Notes: generated by a model not told the origin, from the sequence alone. A DNA stretch of 34,435 bases from Gemmatimonadota bacterium (GCA_025937815.1 JAICQP010000008.1:1-34435), one strand, 5' to 3'; numbered from the stretch's first letter, positions 1 to 8,403 are shown. Numbers and translations: made by a program.

Positions 1-533
<533 letters not shown>

Positions 534-665
534 CTACCGGCGGCCCGGAACCCGCGCACCAGCGCTACCGGCGAGGCAATCCTGATGGACGGCCGGCCGC
601 TTCGAAAACCATGGATTCGGAGCGGCTCTCCCACTGCCAGAACGACTGGGGGCCGAGGCCACACG

Positions 666-689
666 GAGACGTCTCCGCGGAGACGTCTC
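666..689. repeat. Perfect 24-bp palindrome upstream of alaS
   Basis: GAGACGTCTC occurs twice, separated by CGCG, and the whole 24 bases equal their own reverse complement. Each 10-bp half is itself a palindrome. It lies in the 213-bp gap between the end of the recX operon and the alaS start. It could be an operator for alaS or a hairpin at the end of the recX transcript. There is no T-tract next to it, so it is not a standard terminator. Confidence 0.6.
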
Positions 690-698
690 AACCTCGCC

Positions 699-717
699 CT
701 CCCGAGCCGATCGGGAG
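699..717 (-). terminator. Possible terminator hairpin after the recX operon
   Basis: CTCCCGA and TCGGGAG form a 7-bp stem with a 5-base loop, starting 17 bases past the stop codon of the transglutaminase-like gene. No run of U follows on the minus strand, so this is a weak candidate resting on position and stem only. Confidence 0.25.
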
Positions 718-734
718 CGGAAAGGCAGCGGCCG

Positions 735-1379
735 CTACAGCCAGCGCTCCCAGCCGCTGTAGTCGGTGGCGACCCCGTGCGGAAACCGCGCGCGATACGC
801 GCGGTAGCGGCGGAGCGCCCGCTCGTGCCGCTGGTCGGAGGCTCTGAGCGGCTCGTGGTGCGCAGCGAACATGGCGCGCTCGACCGACCAGACGTTGCCC
901 TCGCCCAGCCGCCAATCGGCGCGCGTCAATTCGTCGAGGTCGAACACCGCGAATCCCTCCACCCGACCCGTGTCGTCCACGTAAGGGTCGACGTAGCTCC
1001 AAGCGAGATCGCGGATCGTGCGGAACACGGGCTTCCGGCCGTCGAGCGCGGGATCGCGCGACTTGCCGACCGATCCCCAGCGGCCTGCGCGCCGGTAGAG
1101 CAAGAGCACGTGGTCGAGCCTGTCCTGGGACGCGAGGTCGAGGACGATCGGCGGATTCCCATGCTGCTCGAGGATCGTGGCCGCCGCCATCGCCCCTTCC
1201 AGGCAGTGCGCCGATCCGCGCCGGACCACGCCCCGGAAGGTGCGCGCCGTGGGGCCGCGCAGCTCGAGGTTGTAGCGGAGCGACCGGAGCCAGTCCTGCA
1301 CCAGGCTCGGCGTCGTCAGGCGATCGATGAGCTCCCGCTCGCTGGGCCGGAACCGGCTGCGATCGGGTTTTCGACTCAA
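735..1379 (-). CDS. Transglutaminase-like cysteine-fold protein
   Basis: A 214-aa cytoplasmic protein with no signal peptide. The segment RRGSAHCLEGAMAAATIL (Cys at about residue 59) followed by LASQDRLDHVLLLYR (His at about 90) has the Cys...His spacing of the bacterial transglutaminase-like (papain-like) fold. The third catalytic acid cannot be assigned by eye. The substrate is unknown; members may be hydrolases rather than crosslinkers. Its ATG overlaps the recX stop as ATGA, so it is translated with recX and is the last gene of that operon. The fold assignment is moderately secure and the function is not known. Confidence 0.65.
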   Translation of the reverse strand: MSRKPDRSRFRPSERELIDRLTTPSLVQDWLRSLRYNLELRGPTARTFRGVVRRGSAHCLEGAMAAATILEQHGNPPIVLDLASQDRLDHVLLLYRRAGRWGSVGKSRDPALDGRKPVFRTIRDLAWSYVDPYVDDTGRVEGFAVFDLDELTRADWRLGEGNVWSVERAMFAAHHEPLRASDQRHERALRRYRAYRARFPHGVATDYSGWERWL

Positions 1380-1918
1380 TCGGCGCCCGCGTCGACCTCG
1401 GGGAGGATCGCCGAGCAGACCTCGTAGATCCGCTCGTTGTCGAAGCCGCGCCGCTGGAGGTACCCGGCGAGCCGGCGCCAGCGGGCCGCGTCGGTGCGCC
1501 CCGCTATCCGCGGCAGGTACGCCTCGGCGAGCCGGCGCGCGAGCGCGGCGTCGTCGACCTCCTCTTCGGCGAATACCGCGTCGACCGAACGCCCGGCGAG
1601 CGGCGCCGGCACGCCACGTCCCACGAGCTCGCCGACGAGGAGCCGCCGCGCGCGGGGCTTGAGCCGTACGGCGTCGCGCGCGAACGCCTCGGCGTAGCGG
1701 CGGTCGGACACGAGCTCGCGATCGGCGAGCCCCTGGACGACTTCGCGGACGTCTTCGGGGTGGGTTCCCGCCCGGCGCATGAGCTTGTCGCCCAGCTCCT
1801 TGACCCCGTGCTCGCGGCGGGCGAGGAGCCGGAGCGCCCGCTCGCGGATCCGGTCCAGCGCTTCGGGGTCGCGCGGCTTCCCGGAGGCTCCGGGGTCGGC
1901 CGCGCCGTTACCGGGCAA
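1376..1918 (-). CDS. recX: Regulatory protein RecX
   Basis: RecX binds RecA filaments and limits recombinase activity. The 180-aa protein shows the family pattern of repeated three-helix units: RIRERALRLLARREHGVKELGDKLMRR, VVQGLADRELVSDRRYAEAFARDAVRLKPRARRLLVGEL, and a C-terminal unit ending YLQRRGFDNERIYEV. In many bacteria recX lies directly after recA and before alaS. Here recX is near alaS, but recA is about 31 kb away on the same strand. Its first codons overlap the 46-aa ORF upstream by 11 bases, and its stop overlaps the next gene, so it is embedded in an operon. The exact start is slightly uncertain; the first ~18 residues are low-complexity. Confidence 0.88.
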   Translation of the reverse strand: MPGNGAADPGASGKPRDPEALDRIRERALRLLARREHGVKELGDKLMRRAGTHPEDVREVVQGLADRELVSDRRYAEAFARDAVRLKPRARRLLVGELVGRGVPAPLAGRSVDAVFAEEEVDDAALARRLAEAYLPRIAGRTDAARWRRLAGYLQRRGFDNERIYEVCSAILPEVDAGAD

Positions 1919-2048
1919 GCCGCCGGGCCGCGAGCCGCATGAGACCGGCGGCGATTCCCAGCCCCGCGACCCAGAGGATCGTCCCCGGCCACCCGCGCGT
2001 CCACGCCTCGCGCGTGGCGTCGATCGGCCCGCGGCGCTCCGTGTCCAT
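1908..2048 (-). CDS. Small 46-aa single-pass membrane protein (not in ORF track)
   Basis: This short ORF lies between the PspC gene and recX and is below the track's size cut. It starts MDTERRGPIDATREAW, has one hydrophobic segment (TILWVAGLGIAAGLM, about residues 24-37) and ends RLAARRLAR, a positive tail suggesting a cytoplasmic C-terminus. Its ATG is two bases past the PspC stop, and its stop lies inside the recX start region. This close packing is the main evidence that it is real. I do not recognise a family; the PspC neighbour suggests an envelope role but nothing more. Confidence 0.6.
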   Translation of the reverse strand: MDTERRGPIDATREAWTRGWPGTILWVAGLGIAAGLMRLAARRLAR

Positions 2049-2050
2049 GC

Positions 2051-2278
2051 TCACGCCCGGGCGGCGCTCGCGTCGCCGGGCCGGCGCACGGGGATCAGGA
2101 TCCAGAGGAGCAGGTAGACGATGGCGCCGGGGAAGGCCGCGGAGAGGATCGAGACCACGACGTAGATCACGCGCAGGAGCGTGACGTCGAGGCCGAAGTG
2201 CTCGGCGAGCCCGCCCATCACGCCCGCGATCATCCGCCGATCGCGCGAACGGCGCAGCGGAGGGTTGCCGAAGTCCAT
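2051..2278 (-). CDS. PspC-domain small membrane protein
   Basis: A 75-aa protein consisting of one PspC domain: LRRSRDRRMIAGVMGGLAEHFGLDVTLLRVIYVVVSILS followed by a long hydrophobic stretch (PGAIVYLLLWILIPV). PspC proteins take part in phage-shock or envelope-stress responses in the inner membrane. No other psp gene is present here, so its partner is unknown. Its ATG shares one base with the msrA stop (TGATG), so the two are translationally coupled. Domain identity is secure; the exact role is inferred. Confidence 0.85.
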   Translation of the reverse strand: MDFGNPPLRRSRDRRMIAGVMGGLAEHFGLDVTLLRVIYVVVSILSAAFPGAIVYLLLWILIPVRRPGDASAARA

Positions 2279-2757
2279 CAGCTCCCGGGCACGCGGCAGG
2301 CGGCCGCGCCGCGCTTCTCCAGGTAGCGCTGGTGGTACTCCTCGGCGCGCCAGAACGCAGAGGCTGGCTCGATGGCGGTGACGATCGGGCGCCGGAACCG
2401 GCCGGCCACCTCGAGTCGGTCCTTGGAAGCGCGCGCGGCGGCCTCCTGCGCCGGAGTGTGGTAGAAGATCGCCGAACGGTACTGGTCGCCGACGTCGGGG
2501 CCTTGCCGGTTCAACGTCGTCGGATCGTGGCAGTTCCAGAAGGCGTCCAGGAGCGCGTCATACGAGATGCGCGCTGGATCGTACTCCAGGTGGACCACTT
2601 CGGCGTGACCGGTCCGGCCGCTGCAGACCTCGCGATAGGACGGGTTGGCGGTCGTTCCGCCCATGAACCCGACCGCTGTGTCGACGACCCCCGGAAGCTG
2701 CCGGAACGTCTCCTCGACCCCCCAGAAGCACCCCGCGGCGAACGTGGCCTTGTCCAT
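2278..2757 (-). CDS. msrA: Peptide methionine sulfoxide reductase A
   Basis: Reduces methionine-S-sulfoxide in oxidised proteins and free methionine. The 159-aa protein has the catalytic GCFWGVEE motif at residues 9-16 (Cys10), plus the family blocks [47 protein letters not shown] and [14 protein letters not shown] Cys near the end (AACRVPGS) may act as the resolving residue. There is no signal peptide, so it is cytoplasmic. It begins 13 bases after the Mth938-like gene and overlaps the PspC gene, placing it mid-operon with recX. No MsrB domain is fused and none is seen nearby. Confidence 0.96.
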   Translation of the reverse strand: MDKATFAAGCFWGVEETFRQLPGVVDTAVGFMGGTTANPSYREVCSGRTGHAEVVHLEYDPARISYDALLDAFWNCHDPTTLNRQGPDVGDQYRSAIFYHTPAQEAAARASKDRLEVAGRFRRPIVTAIEPASAFWRAEEYHQRYLEKRGAAACRVPGS

Positions 2758-2770
2758 CTGCGCCTTCCCT

Positions 2771-3145
2771 TCAGCAGGTCGTGTGGATCAGCGCGCCGAC
2801 CTCCGGCGCCTCTTCCCGCAGCCGGTGGTACGTCTCGACGGCCTCGGGCGTCGGCGCGGCGTGGAGCTCGACCCCGCGGTCGGCGAGCGCTGCCCGCGTC
2901 TCTGCCGGAACCTCGAGGCGGCCGTGCATGCCGCGCCCGATCACGACCGAGCGCGCGCCGTGTTCGAGGATCTCCTCGACGTCGGCCAGCAGGACGCCCG
3001 GTACGTGGCGGGTGCCGGTCTCGTTCCAGTCCCACTCGCGCGAGCCGCCCGGCCATAGCTTGGCGTCCTTGTAGGGCCCGGGTCGGTCCTCGACCTCGAG
3101 AACGCCCCACTCGAGCGCGACCACCCGAGGTGGCCTCGGGGTCAC
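2771..3145 (-). CDS. Mth938-like (DUF498) domain protein
   Basis: A 124-aa protein with the Mth938/AAMDC fold pattern: an N-terminal [29 protein letters not shown], then [16 protein letters not shown] and a C-terminal HTTC. The family includes archaeal Mth938 and mitochondrial NDUFAF3; the molecular function of bacterial members is unclear. The track's 315-aa version is over-extended through the upstream genes. The GTG at 3143-3145 overlaps the previous stop as GTGA and gives the normal family length. It sits in the operon leading to msrA. Confidence 0.8.
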   Translation of the reverse strand: MTPRPPRVVALEWGVLEVEDRPGPYKDAKLWPGGSREWDWNETGTRHVPGVLLADVEEILEHGARSVVIGRGMHGRLEVPAETRAALADRGVELHAAPTPEAVETYHRLREEAPEVGALIHTTC

Positions 3146-3570
3146 TCCCCGCTCCCGGCCCGCGTGAACGTCACGGTCTCGGCGCTGAACGAGTCCGGCC
3201 GGACGCTCGCGTCCTGACCCGGACCCGCCGGCTCGAGGTCGATCCGGAACGATTCCTCCCCGGTGAACTCGTAGATGCCGTACGTCGTGGTCCCCTGCAG
3301 GGGCTCGAAATCGAAGTCCGAGAAGTCGATCGTAGCGGGCTCCGCGGACGGGTCGGTGACGTATGCCATGCGGATCGTCTCTGGGGGCATGGTGGTGCCC
3401 GGCATGTTGGGCTCGAGGATCCATTCGGCCCGCCCGTCTTCCTCGAATACGAACGTCATGCCGTTGCCGCCCTCGTCGGTCCCGGTCCACCGGCCCTCCA
3501 GCGTGCGGGACTCCCCGCAGCCTAAGGAGAGCAGGAGCGCGAGCGGGGGTATCCAGCGGGATAGAGACAT
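3142..3570 (-). CDS. Small lipoprotein, TIGR03067-like
   Basis: A 142-aa exported protein with a lipoprotein signal (MSLSRWIPPLALLLSLGC, lipobox Cys18). The mature part starts LEGRWTGTDEGGNGMTFVFEEDGRAEW and later has TIDFSDFDF...TTTYGIYEFTGEESFRIDLEP...RPDSF, which resembles the lipocalin-like TIGR03067 repeats common in Planctomycetes. The assignment is by eye. AAAGGA lies a few bases before the ATG as a ribosome binding site. The stop overlaps the GTG of the Mth938-like gene. Function unknown. Confidence 0.7.
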   Translation of the reverse strand: MSLSRWIPPLALLLSLGCGESRTLEGRWTGTDEGGNGMTFVFEEDGRAEWILEPNMPGTTMPPETIRMAYVTDPSAEPATIDFSDFDFEPLQGTTTYGIYEFTGEESFRIDLEPAGPGQDASVRPDSFSAETVTFTRAGSGE

Positions 3571-3593
3571 ACGCGTCCTTTCTTGGATGTGCT

Positions 3594-3938
3594 TCAGGGG
3601 TCGAAGCGGTCTCGTTCGAGAAGCACCGCCCCGCTGCGATCTCCGAACGTGAACACCGATCGGAAGATACCCTCGATGCCCACTCGCGCGCCCTCTCGCG
3701 GCGTGGCTCCCCGCTCACTGACGACCGGCAGCTTGCCGGTCCCGTCGTCGACCTGGAACGCCCCGCGACCGAGGGCGCCGAACGAGAAGCCGCTCACCCG
3801 GCCCTCGACGCGGACGCGCTCGCCGTCGTACCGGCCGGGATCGTCCAGGAGGTCCCGGATCGGGACCGTCCCACGACAGGCGGCGAGGAGGAACAGAGCG
3901 GAGGCGAAGACGACGGTCGCGGCGGGACGGGCAGGCAT
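3594..3938 (-). CDS. Small OB-fold-like lipoprotein
   Basis: A 114-aa lipoprotein. The chosen ATG (3936-3938) follows AGGAGG at ideal spacing and gives a clean signal peptide ending LFLLAAC; the track's extra 12 residues are unlikely. The mature part, RDLLDDPGRYDGERVRVEGRVSGFSFGALGRGAFQVDDGTGKLPVVSERG, has the layout of a periplasmic OB-fold domain that often binds ligands or nucleic acids. No partner can be named. It follows the MerR/TPR gene by 69 bases and precedes another lipoprotein by 23. Confidence 0.7.
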   Translation of the reverse strand: MPARPAATVVFASALFLLAACRGTVPIRDLLDDPGRYDGERVRVEGRVSGFSFGALGRGAFQVDDGTGKLPVVSERGATPREGARVGIEGIFRSVFTFGDRSGAVLLERDRFDP

Positions 3939-4007
3939 GGGTCCTCCTATTCTCGGGTCTGCCTCGTCTACCACCCGTTCGCCCGTGGCGTTCCCCCGGC
4001 CTCGGCT

Positions 4008-4835
4008 TCAGTGGCCCCGCAGCCGTCGGTAGTCGGAAAGGTGTCGAAGCGCTTGCTCGGAGCGGCCGGCGCGGTCGTACAGGCGGGCGAGGTTGTAGTG
4101 CGCCTCGGCGTGGCTCGGGTCGAGCCGGATCGCCCGGCTGTACAGCTCGATGGCGGTCGGCTCTTCGCCGAGGTCGTCGAGCGCCACGCCCAGGTTGAAG
4201 GCGGCGATCGCGCTCTCGGGCGCCGCCTTGAGCGCCAGCCGGTAGTGCTCGGCCGCGGCCAGGAAGTCGCCCGTCTCGTGGACGAGGCGTCCCAGGTTCA
4301 GATGCGCTTCGACGTGGCCGCGGTCCAGCTCCAGCGCGCGGCGGTACGCGTTGGCCGCTTCCACCGGCGCCACGATCTCGAGATCCACCCCGAGGTCGAA
4401 CCAGTCGTCGGCGTCGAGGTCGCCTTCCCGGATGCGATCCTCCGCCGCGCGGATGGCGATCGGGGCCACCTGCTCGGCGAGATCGGACACTTCGAAGTCG
4501 ATCCGGAACTGGCGCGACCGCGGCTCCCACATTGCGCTGCCGTCCCGCACCACGACCCGCTCCCCGTCGGCCATGATGCGGACCGAGGTCAGCGGCCGTC
4601 CGCTGGGGAGTTCCGCGCGCAGGCTGTCGAGCGAGCGGCGGAGCTGGCGGGGCGAGATGTCGGCCTCGAGGAGCTCGCGGATCGCCTTGAGGAGGACGAG
4701 ATCGCGGAAGGAGAAGTGGAACTCGCCGCGCGGCCCGCGCGCGGGCGACAGGATCCCCGATCGCGCCCACGACCGGACGCTCGCCACCGGCAGGCCGACC
4801 AGCTCGGCGACGTCGCGTGTCGTATAGGCTGTCAA
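4008..4835 (-). CDS. MerR-type DNA-binding protein with TPR repeats
   Basis: The N-terminus carries a MerR-like winged helix (YTTRDVAELVGLPVASVRSWARSGIL...FSFRDLVLLKAIREL). The C-terminal half has at least three tetratricopeptide units: WFDLGVDLEIVAPVEAANAYRRALELD, AHLNLGRLVHETGDFLAAAEHYRLALKAAP, AFNLGVALDDLGEEPTAIELYSRAIRLDP and a further partial one. It is probably a transcription factor whose TPRs bind a protein partner. The track's ATG at 4925 lies inside ku; TTG at 4833-4835 puts the start after ku, just before LTAYTTRDVAEL, giving 275 aa. The start remains uncertain, since there is no clear ribosome site. A 25-bp dyad lies about 20 bases upstream of this TTG. Being next to ku/ligD suggests it may control them, which is inference. 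Confidence 0.75.
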   Translation of the reverse strand: MTAYTTRDVAELVGLPVASVRSWARSGILSPARGPRGEFHFSFRDLVLLKAIRELLEADISPRQLRRSLDSLRAELPSGRPLTSVRIMADGERVVVRDGSAMWEPRSRQFRIDFEVSDLAEQVAPIAIRAAEDRIREGDLDADDWFDLGVDLEIVAPVEAANAYRRALELDRGHVEAHLNLGRLVHETGDFLAAAEHYRLALKAAPESAIAAFNLGVALDDLGEEPTAIELYSRAIRLDPSHAEAHYNLARLYDRAGRSEQALRHLSDYRRLRGH

Positions 4836-4854
4836 GGGACGCCCGGCGTGCGGC

Positions 4855-4879
4855 CTAGTGTCCTGAATCGGGACACTAG
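4855..4879. promoter_or_regulatory. 25-bp inverted repeat, candidate operator
   Basis: CTAGTGTCC and GGACACTAG form a perfect 9-bp inverted repeat with a 7-base centre. It overlaps the ku stop codon (4876-4878) and lies just upstream of the MerR/TPR start. MerR-family proteins bind dyads, so autoregulation is possible. As RNA it could also form a short hairpin between the two genes. No T-tract follows. Confidence 0.55.
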
Positions 4880-5754
4880 CCGCGCGCGGACTTCCTTCGG
4901 GCGGGCTTCTTCTCCGCCTTCGCAACGGCGGCCTTCTTCTTCGACGCGCGGGCGGCAGGCTTGCGCCCTTCCTTCTCGGAGAGGCTCGCCTTGAGAGCCG
5001 CCATGAGGTCGATGATCTGCGGCTGGGTGGCTCCGGCGGCCGGGGCGGCGGTGATCTCCTCGCCCTCGACCTTGCGCTGGATCATCTCCAGCATCTGCTG
5101 GCGGACCTGATCGTGGTACTTCTCGGGCTCGAAGGCTTCAGCCGAAGACGCTTCGACGAGCTGCTTGGCGAGCTTGAGCTCCGACTTGGCGACGTCGCCC
5201 GGCTCGACGGGGACCTCGGAGAAGCGGCGCACCTCGTCGGCGTAGCGAAGCTGCTCCATCACCAGGCCCGCGTCGCCGTTTCCCATCGGACGGACGAGGA
5301 CGAGGTACATCTTGCCGCGGGCGGCGTAGCGGCCGATGGCGACCCTGCCCGTCTCGCGGAGCGCGGCAGACAGCAGGCGGTAGGCGCGCGAGCCCGCCTT
5401 GTCCGGCCCCAGATAGTAGGACCGCTCGAGGAAGACGGGATCGACCTCGTCGGCGGGCACGAACTCCGTGATCTCGATCCCCTCGGACACGGGCGTCTCG
5501 ATCGCCTCCAGCTCCTCGGGAGTGAACAGGACGTACTGATCCTTCGAGAACTCGTATCCCTTTACGATCTCCTCCTTCTCGACGACGACGTCGCAGCGCG
5601 GGCAGATGTACTGTTGCCTGAGCCGCGAGCCGCACTTCTGGTGGACCAGATTGAAGGAGACCTTCGCACCGGCCTGGCCGGTCGCGTACAGCTTGACCGG
5701 CACGCTGACGAGGCCGAACGAGATGGTGGTGGAGGCGATCGGGCGGGCGGCCAT
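4876..5754 (-). CDS. ku: Non-homologous end joining protein Ku
   Basis: Bacterial Ku forms a homodimeric ring on double-strand DNA ends and recruits LigD. The 292-aa protein begins MAARPIASTTISFGLVSVPVKLYAT and contains the family blocks VSFNLVHQKCGSRLRQQYICPRCDVVVEKEEIVKGYEF, YLGPDKAGSRAYRLLSAAL, ARGKMYLVLVRP and DVAKSELKLAKQLVEA. The C-terminus is a Lys/Ala-rich tail (RASKKKAAVAKAEKKPARRKSARG), typical of Ku proteins with a DNA-binding extension. The 854-aa ORF in the track is an artefact; the upstream part is the shadow of ligD. It is divergent from ligD across a 120-bp spacer, so the two likely share a control region. Confidence 0.95.
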   Translation of the reverse strand: MAARPIASTTISFGLVSVPVKLYATGQAGAKVSFNLVHQKCGSRLRQQYICPRCDVVVEKEEIVKGYEFSKDQYVLFTPEELEAIETPVSEGIEITEFVPADEVDPVFLERSYYLGPDKAGSRAYRLLSAALRETGRVAIGRYAARGKMYLVLVRPMGNGDAGLVMEQLRYADEVRRFSEVPVEPGDVAKSELKLAKQLVEASSAEAFEPEKYHDQVRQQMLEMIQRKVEGEEITAAPAAGATQPQIIDLMAALKASLSEKEGRKPAARASKKKAAVAKAEKKPARRKSARG

Positions 5755-5874
5755 GAGCGGGAAGGGTACAGGTCGCGGTCGCGGCCCCGCAAGGGGCTCG
5801 CCCACCCCGGCCGTCGTAAGCGAGCTGATCAAAGGTGCCCAAACGTGACGTCTTGCATAGGTTTGTTCGCTTCC
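5755..5874. promoter_or_regulatory. Divergent ku/ligD promoter region
   Basis: A 120-bp spacer between the start codons of ku (minus) and ligD (plus). It must hold at least one promoter for each direction. A TAGGTT element about 11 bases before the ligD ATG could be a -10 box, but no convincing -35 is visible. Neither gene has a strong Shine-Dalgarno sequence. Confidence 0.5.
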
Positions 5875-8403
5875 ATGCCCGATCGGCTGAAGACGTATCG
5901 CGCCAAGCGCGCTGCCGGGAAGACTCCCGAGCCCATGGGCGGGGCGTTGGAGAGCGGGGGGCGGCTCCTCTGCGTCCAGCAGCACGCCGCGCGCAATCTC
6001 CACTGGGACCTGCGTCTCGAGATGGGCGGCACGCTGGTATCGTGGGCCGTTCCCAAAGGTCCCTCCCCTGACCCGGCCGACAAGCGGCTCGCCATGAAGG
6101 TCGAGGATCACCCGCTCGAGTACGGCGACTTCGAGGGGGTGATCCCCGCGGGCCAGTACGGGGCCGGGCCGGTGATCCTGTGGGACAAGGGCACATGGAC
6201 GCCGCTGGAGGACCCCGTCGAGGGTCTCGTCGAGGGGAAGCTCCTGTTCGACCTCCACGGCTACAAGCTGCGCGGCCGATGGACGCTGGTGAAGACGAAG
6301 CAGGCCGCGAACTCGTGGCTCCTCATCAAGGAGCGGGACGAGCACGTCGACCCCCGCGGAACCGACGCCTATCCGCACGACTCGATCTACTCCGGCCTGA
6401 CCGTCGAGGAGCGTCGCGACCCCAATCCCGTGCGGGCGCGGGTCGCCAAACGGCTCGCGGGCGCGGGGGCCGCGCGGCGCCCCGTCGATGTCGGGAAGCT
6501 CTCGCCCATGCTGGCGGTCGCGGCGGACACGCCGTTCTCCCGCGCGGGGTGGGTGTTCGAGATCAAGCTGGACGGCTACCGGCTTCTCGCCGCGCGCGAG
6601 AAGGGCGAGGCCCGGCTCGTCTCGAGGAACGGCAACGACCTGACCGCGACCTTCCCCGAGATCGCGCGCGCCATCCGGGGGTTGCCGTACGAGGGACTGG
6701 TCGTGGACGGGGAAGTCGTCGTCCACGACGCGCGCGGCATCCCGAGCTTCCAGGAGCTGCAGAAGCGCGGGCGGCTGACGCGCTGGAGCGACGTCCAGCG
6801 CGCGGCCGCCGAGCGCCCGGCCACGTTCTATGCGTTCGACCTCCTCGCCTGCGAGGGGCTCGACGCGCGCGAGCTCCCGCTCCTGGAGCGCAAGGCCGTG
6901 CTTCGCGACGTGCTGCCGCGCTGCGGACCCATCCGCTTCAGCGACCACGTGGAGGAACGCGGCGAGGAGGTCTACGAGCAGGTCACGGCGCTCGATCTGG
7001 AGGGGATCGTCGGAAAGAAGGCCGACGCGCCCTACCGCGCCGGACAGCGCTCGCGGGATTGGATCAAGGTGCGGGCCATGCGAACCGATGACTTCGCCGT
7101 CGTCGGCTGGAGCGACCCTTCCGGCTCGCGCGGGGGCTTCGGCTCGCTTCACCTCGCGCAGTTCGACGCGTGCGGCACGCCGGTATATGCCGGCGCGGTC
7201 GGGTCGGGCTTCACCGGGAGGCAGCTGGGCGCGCTCTCCCGGCGGCTGGCCGCGATGGAGGCGAGCTCCGCTCCCGGCGGCCCGCGTCCGGCCGGCCGCG
7301 GCCACCACTGGGTGCGGCCCGAGTTCGTCGTCGAGGTGCGATACCGGGAGGTCACCGAGGAGGGACTCCTGCGCCAGCCCACGTTCCTGCGCCTCCGCGA
7401 CGACAAGTCGCCGGCGGAATGTGTCCAGCAGGGCGTCCACGCTGCGGATGCCGCGCTCGCGCCGGCCGCGGTCGCGCCCCGACCGGAGCCGGTGCGGTCG
7501 ATCCCCTTCACGAACCTCGACAAAGTGCTGTACCCCGGTTCGGGCTTCACGAAGGGCGACGTGATCGAGTACTACCGCGCGGTCGCCGACTGGATGCTGC
7601 CCTTCCTGCGCGACCGCCCCCTAGTCCTGACGCGCTACCCCGACGGGATCGCCGGGAAGTCCTTCTATCAGAAGAATGCCCCCGAATGGAAGCCGGACTG
7701 GGTGCGTACCGTGCGCGTGTACAGCGAAGGCTCGGAGCGGGACCTCGACTACTTCGTCGTCGACGATCTGGACTCGCTCCTCTATATCGCCAACTCCGCC
7801 GCGCTCCTCCTCCATGTCTGGTCGAGCAGGGTGGAGACGCTCGGGAATCCCGACTGGTGCATCCTCGACCTCGACCCGAAGGACGCGCCGTTCGAGCACG
7901 TCATCGAGATCGCTCGGCTGCTCCACCGGATCTGTGAGGAGATCGAGCTGCCAGCCTTCGTGAAGACGAGCGGATCGACCGGCCTCCACGTCCTCCTTCC
8001 ATTGGGGCGCAAGGTGACCTATGACCAGTCGCGGACGCTGGGCGAGCTCCTGGCGCGGGTCGTCGTGCGGGAGCGCCCGCGGATCGCCACGATCGAGCGC
8101 GTCGTCGAGAAGCGGGGCGGCAAGGTGTACGTCGACTTCCTGCAGAACGGACACGGCAAGCTCCTGGTGGCCCCGTACAGCACGCGGCCGCTTCCCGGTG
8201 CGCCGGTGTCGGCGCCGCTGCGCTGGAGCGAGGTCAAGCGCGGCCTCGACGTCTCGCGCTTCACGATCGACTCGATGCCCCGGCGGCTGCGCGCGATGAA
8301 GCGCGATCCGCTCGCGCCGCTGCTCGATCTCGACCCCGACCTGGTGGGCGCGCTGGAGCGGCTCGCCGGGCGCATGGACGGACGGCGGAGCGCCGGGCGA
8401 TGA
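5875..8403 (+). CDS. ligD: ATP-dependent DNA ligase D (PE-LIG-POL)
   Basis: Multifunctional end-joining enzyme, 842 aa. Domains in order: 3'-phosphoesterase (residues ~10-170; VQQHAARNLHWDLRLEMGG, DHPLEYGDFEGVIPAGQYGAG), ligase (~205-520; adenylated Lys231 in FEIKLDGYR, then VDGEVVV and a C-terminal OB segment), and primase/polymerase (~545-830; FTNLDKVLYPGSGFTKGD, LVLTRYPDG, catalytic LDLDPKD at ~664-670, VKTSGSTGLHV). This is the domain order known from Pseudomonas LigD and the usual length. The ATG at 5875 gives the normal MPDRLKTYRAKR start; the track's upstream extension is antisense to ku. Its stop overlaps the next gene as ATGA. The predicted partner is the divergent Ku. Confidence 0.95.
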   Translation: MPDRLKTYRAKRAAGKTPEPMGGALESGGRLLCVQQHAARNLHWDLRLEMGGTLVSWAVPKGPSPDPADKRLAMKVEDHPLEYGDFEGVIPAGQYGAGPVILWDKGTWTPLEDPVEGLVEGKLLFDLHGYKLRGRWTLVKTKQAANSWLLIKERDEHVDPRGTDAYPHDSIYSGLTVEERRDPNPVRARVAKRLAGAGAARRPVDVGKLSPMLAVAADTPFSRAGWVFEIKLDGYRLLAAREKGEARLVSRNGNDLTATFPEIARAIRGLPYEGLVVDGEVVVHDARGIPSFQELQKRGRLTRWSDVQRAAAERPATFYAFDLLACEGLDARELPLLERKAVLRDVLPRCGPIRFSDHVEERGEEVYEQVTALDLEGIVGKKADAPYRAGQRSRDWIKVRAMRTDDFAVVGWSDPSGSRGGFGSLHLAQFDACGTPVYAGAVGSGFTGRQLGALSRRLAAMEASSAPGGPRPAGRGHHWVRPEFVVEVRYREVTEEGLLRQPTFLRLRDDKSPAECVQQGVHAADAALAPAAVAPRPEPVRSIPFTNLDKVLYPGSGFTKGDVIEYYRAVADWMLPFLRDRPLVLTRYPDGIAGKSFYQKNAPEWKPDWVRTVRVYSEGSERDLDYFVVDDLDSLLYIANSAALLLHVWSSRVETLGNPDWCILDLDPKDAPFEHVIEIARLLHRICEEIELPAFVKTSGSTGLHVLLPLGRKVTYDQSRTLGELLARVVVRERPRIATIERVVEKRGGKVYVDFLQNGHGKLLVAPYSTRPLPGAPVSAPLRWSEVKRGLDVSRFTIDSMPRRLRAMKRDPLAPLLDLDPDLVGALERLAGRMDGRRSAGR

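Noticed and set aside
3363-4994. 543-aa plus ORF
   Set aside because: Antisense to the lipoproteins and the MerR/TPR gene; low-complexity composition.
5113-5874. N-terminal extension of LigD
   Set aside because: This part is antisense to ku and precedes the normal LigD start.
4876-7440. 854-aa minus ORF
   Set aside because: Only its last 292 residues are Ku; the rest is antisense to ligD in the open frame common in high-GC DNA.
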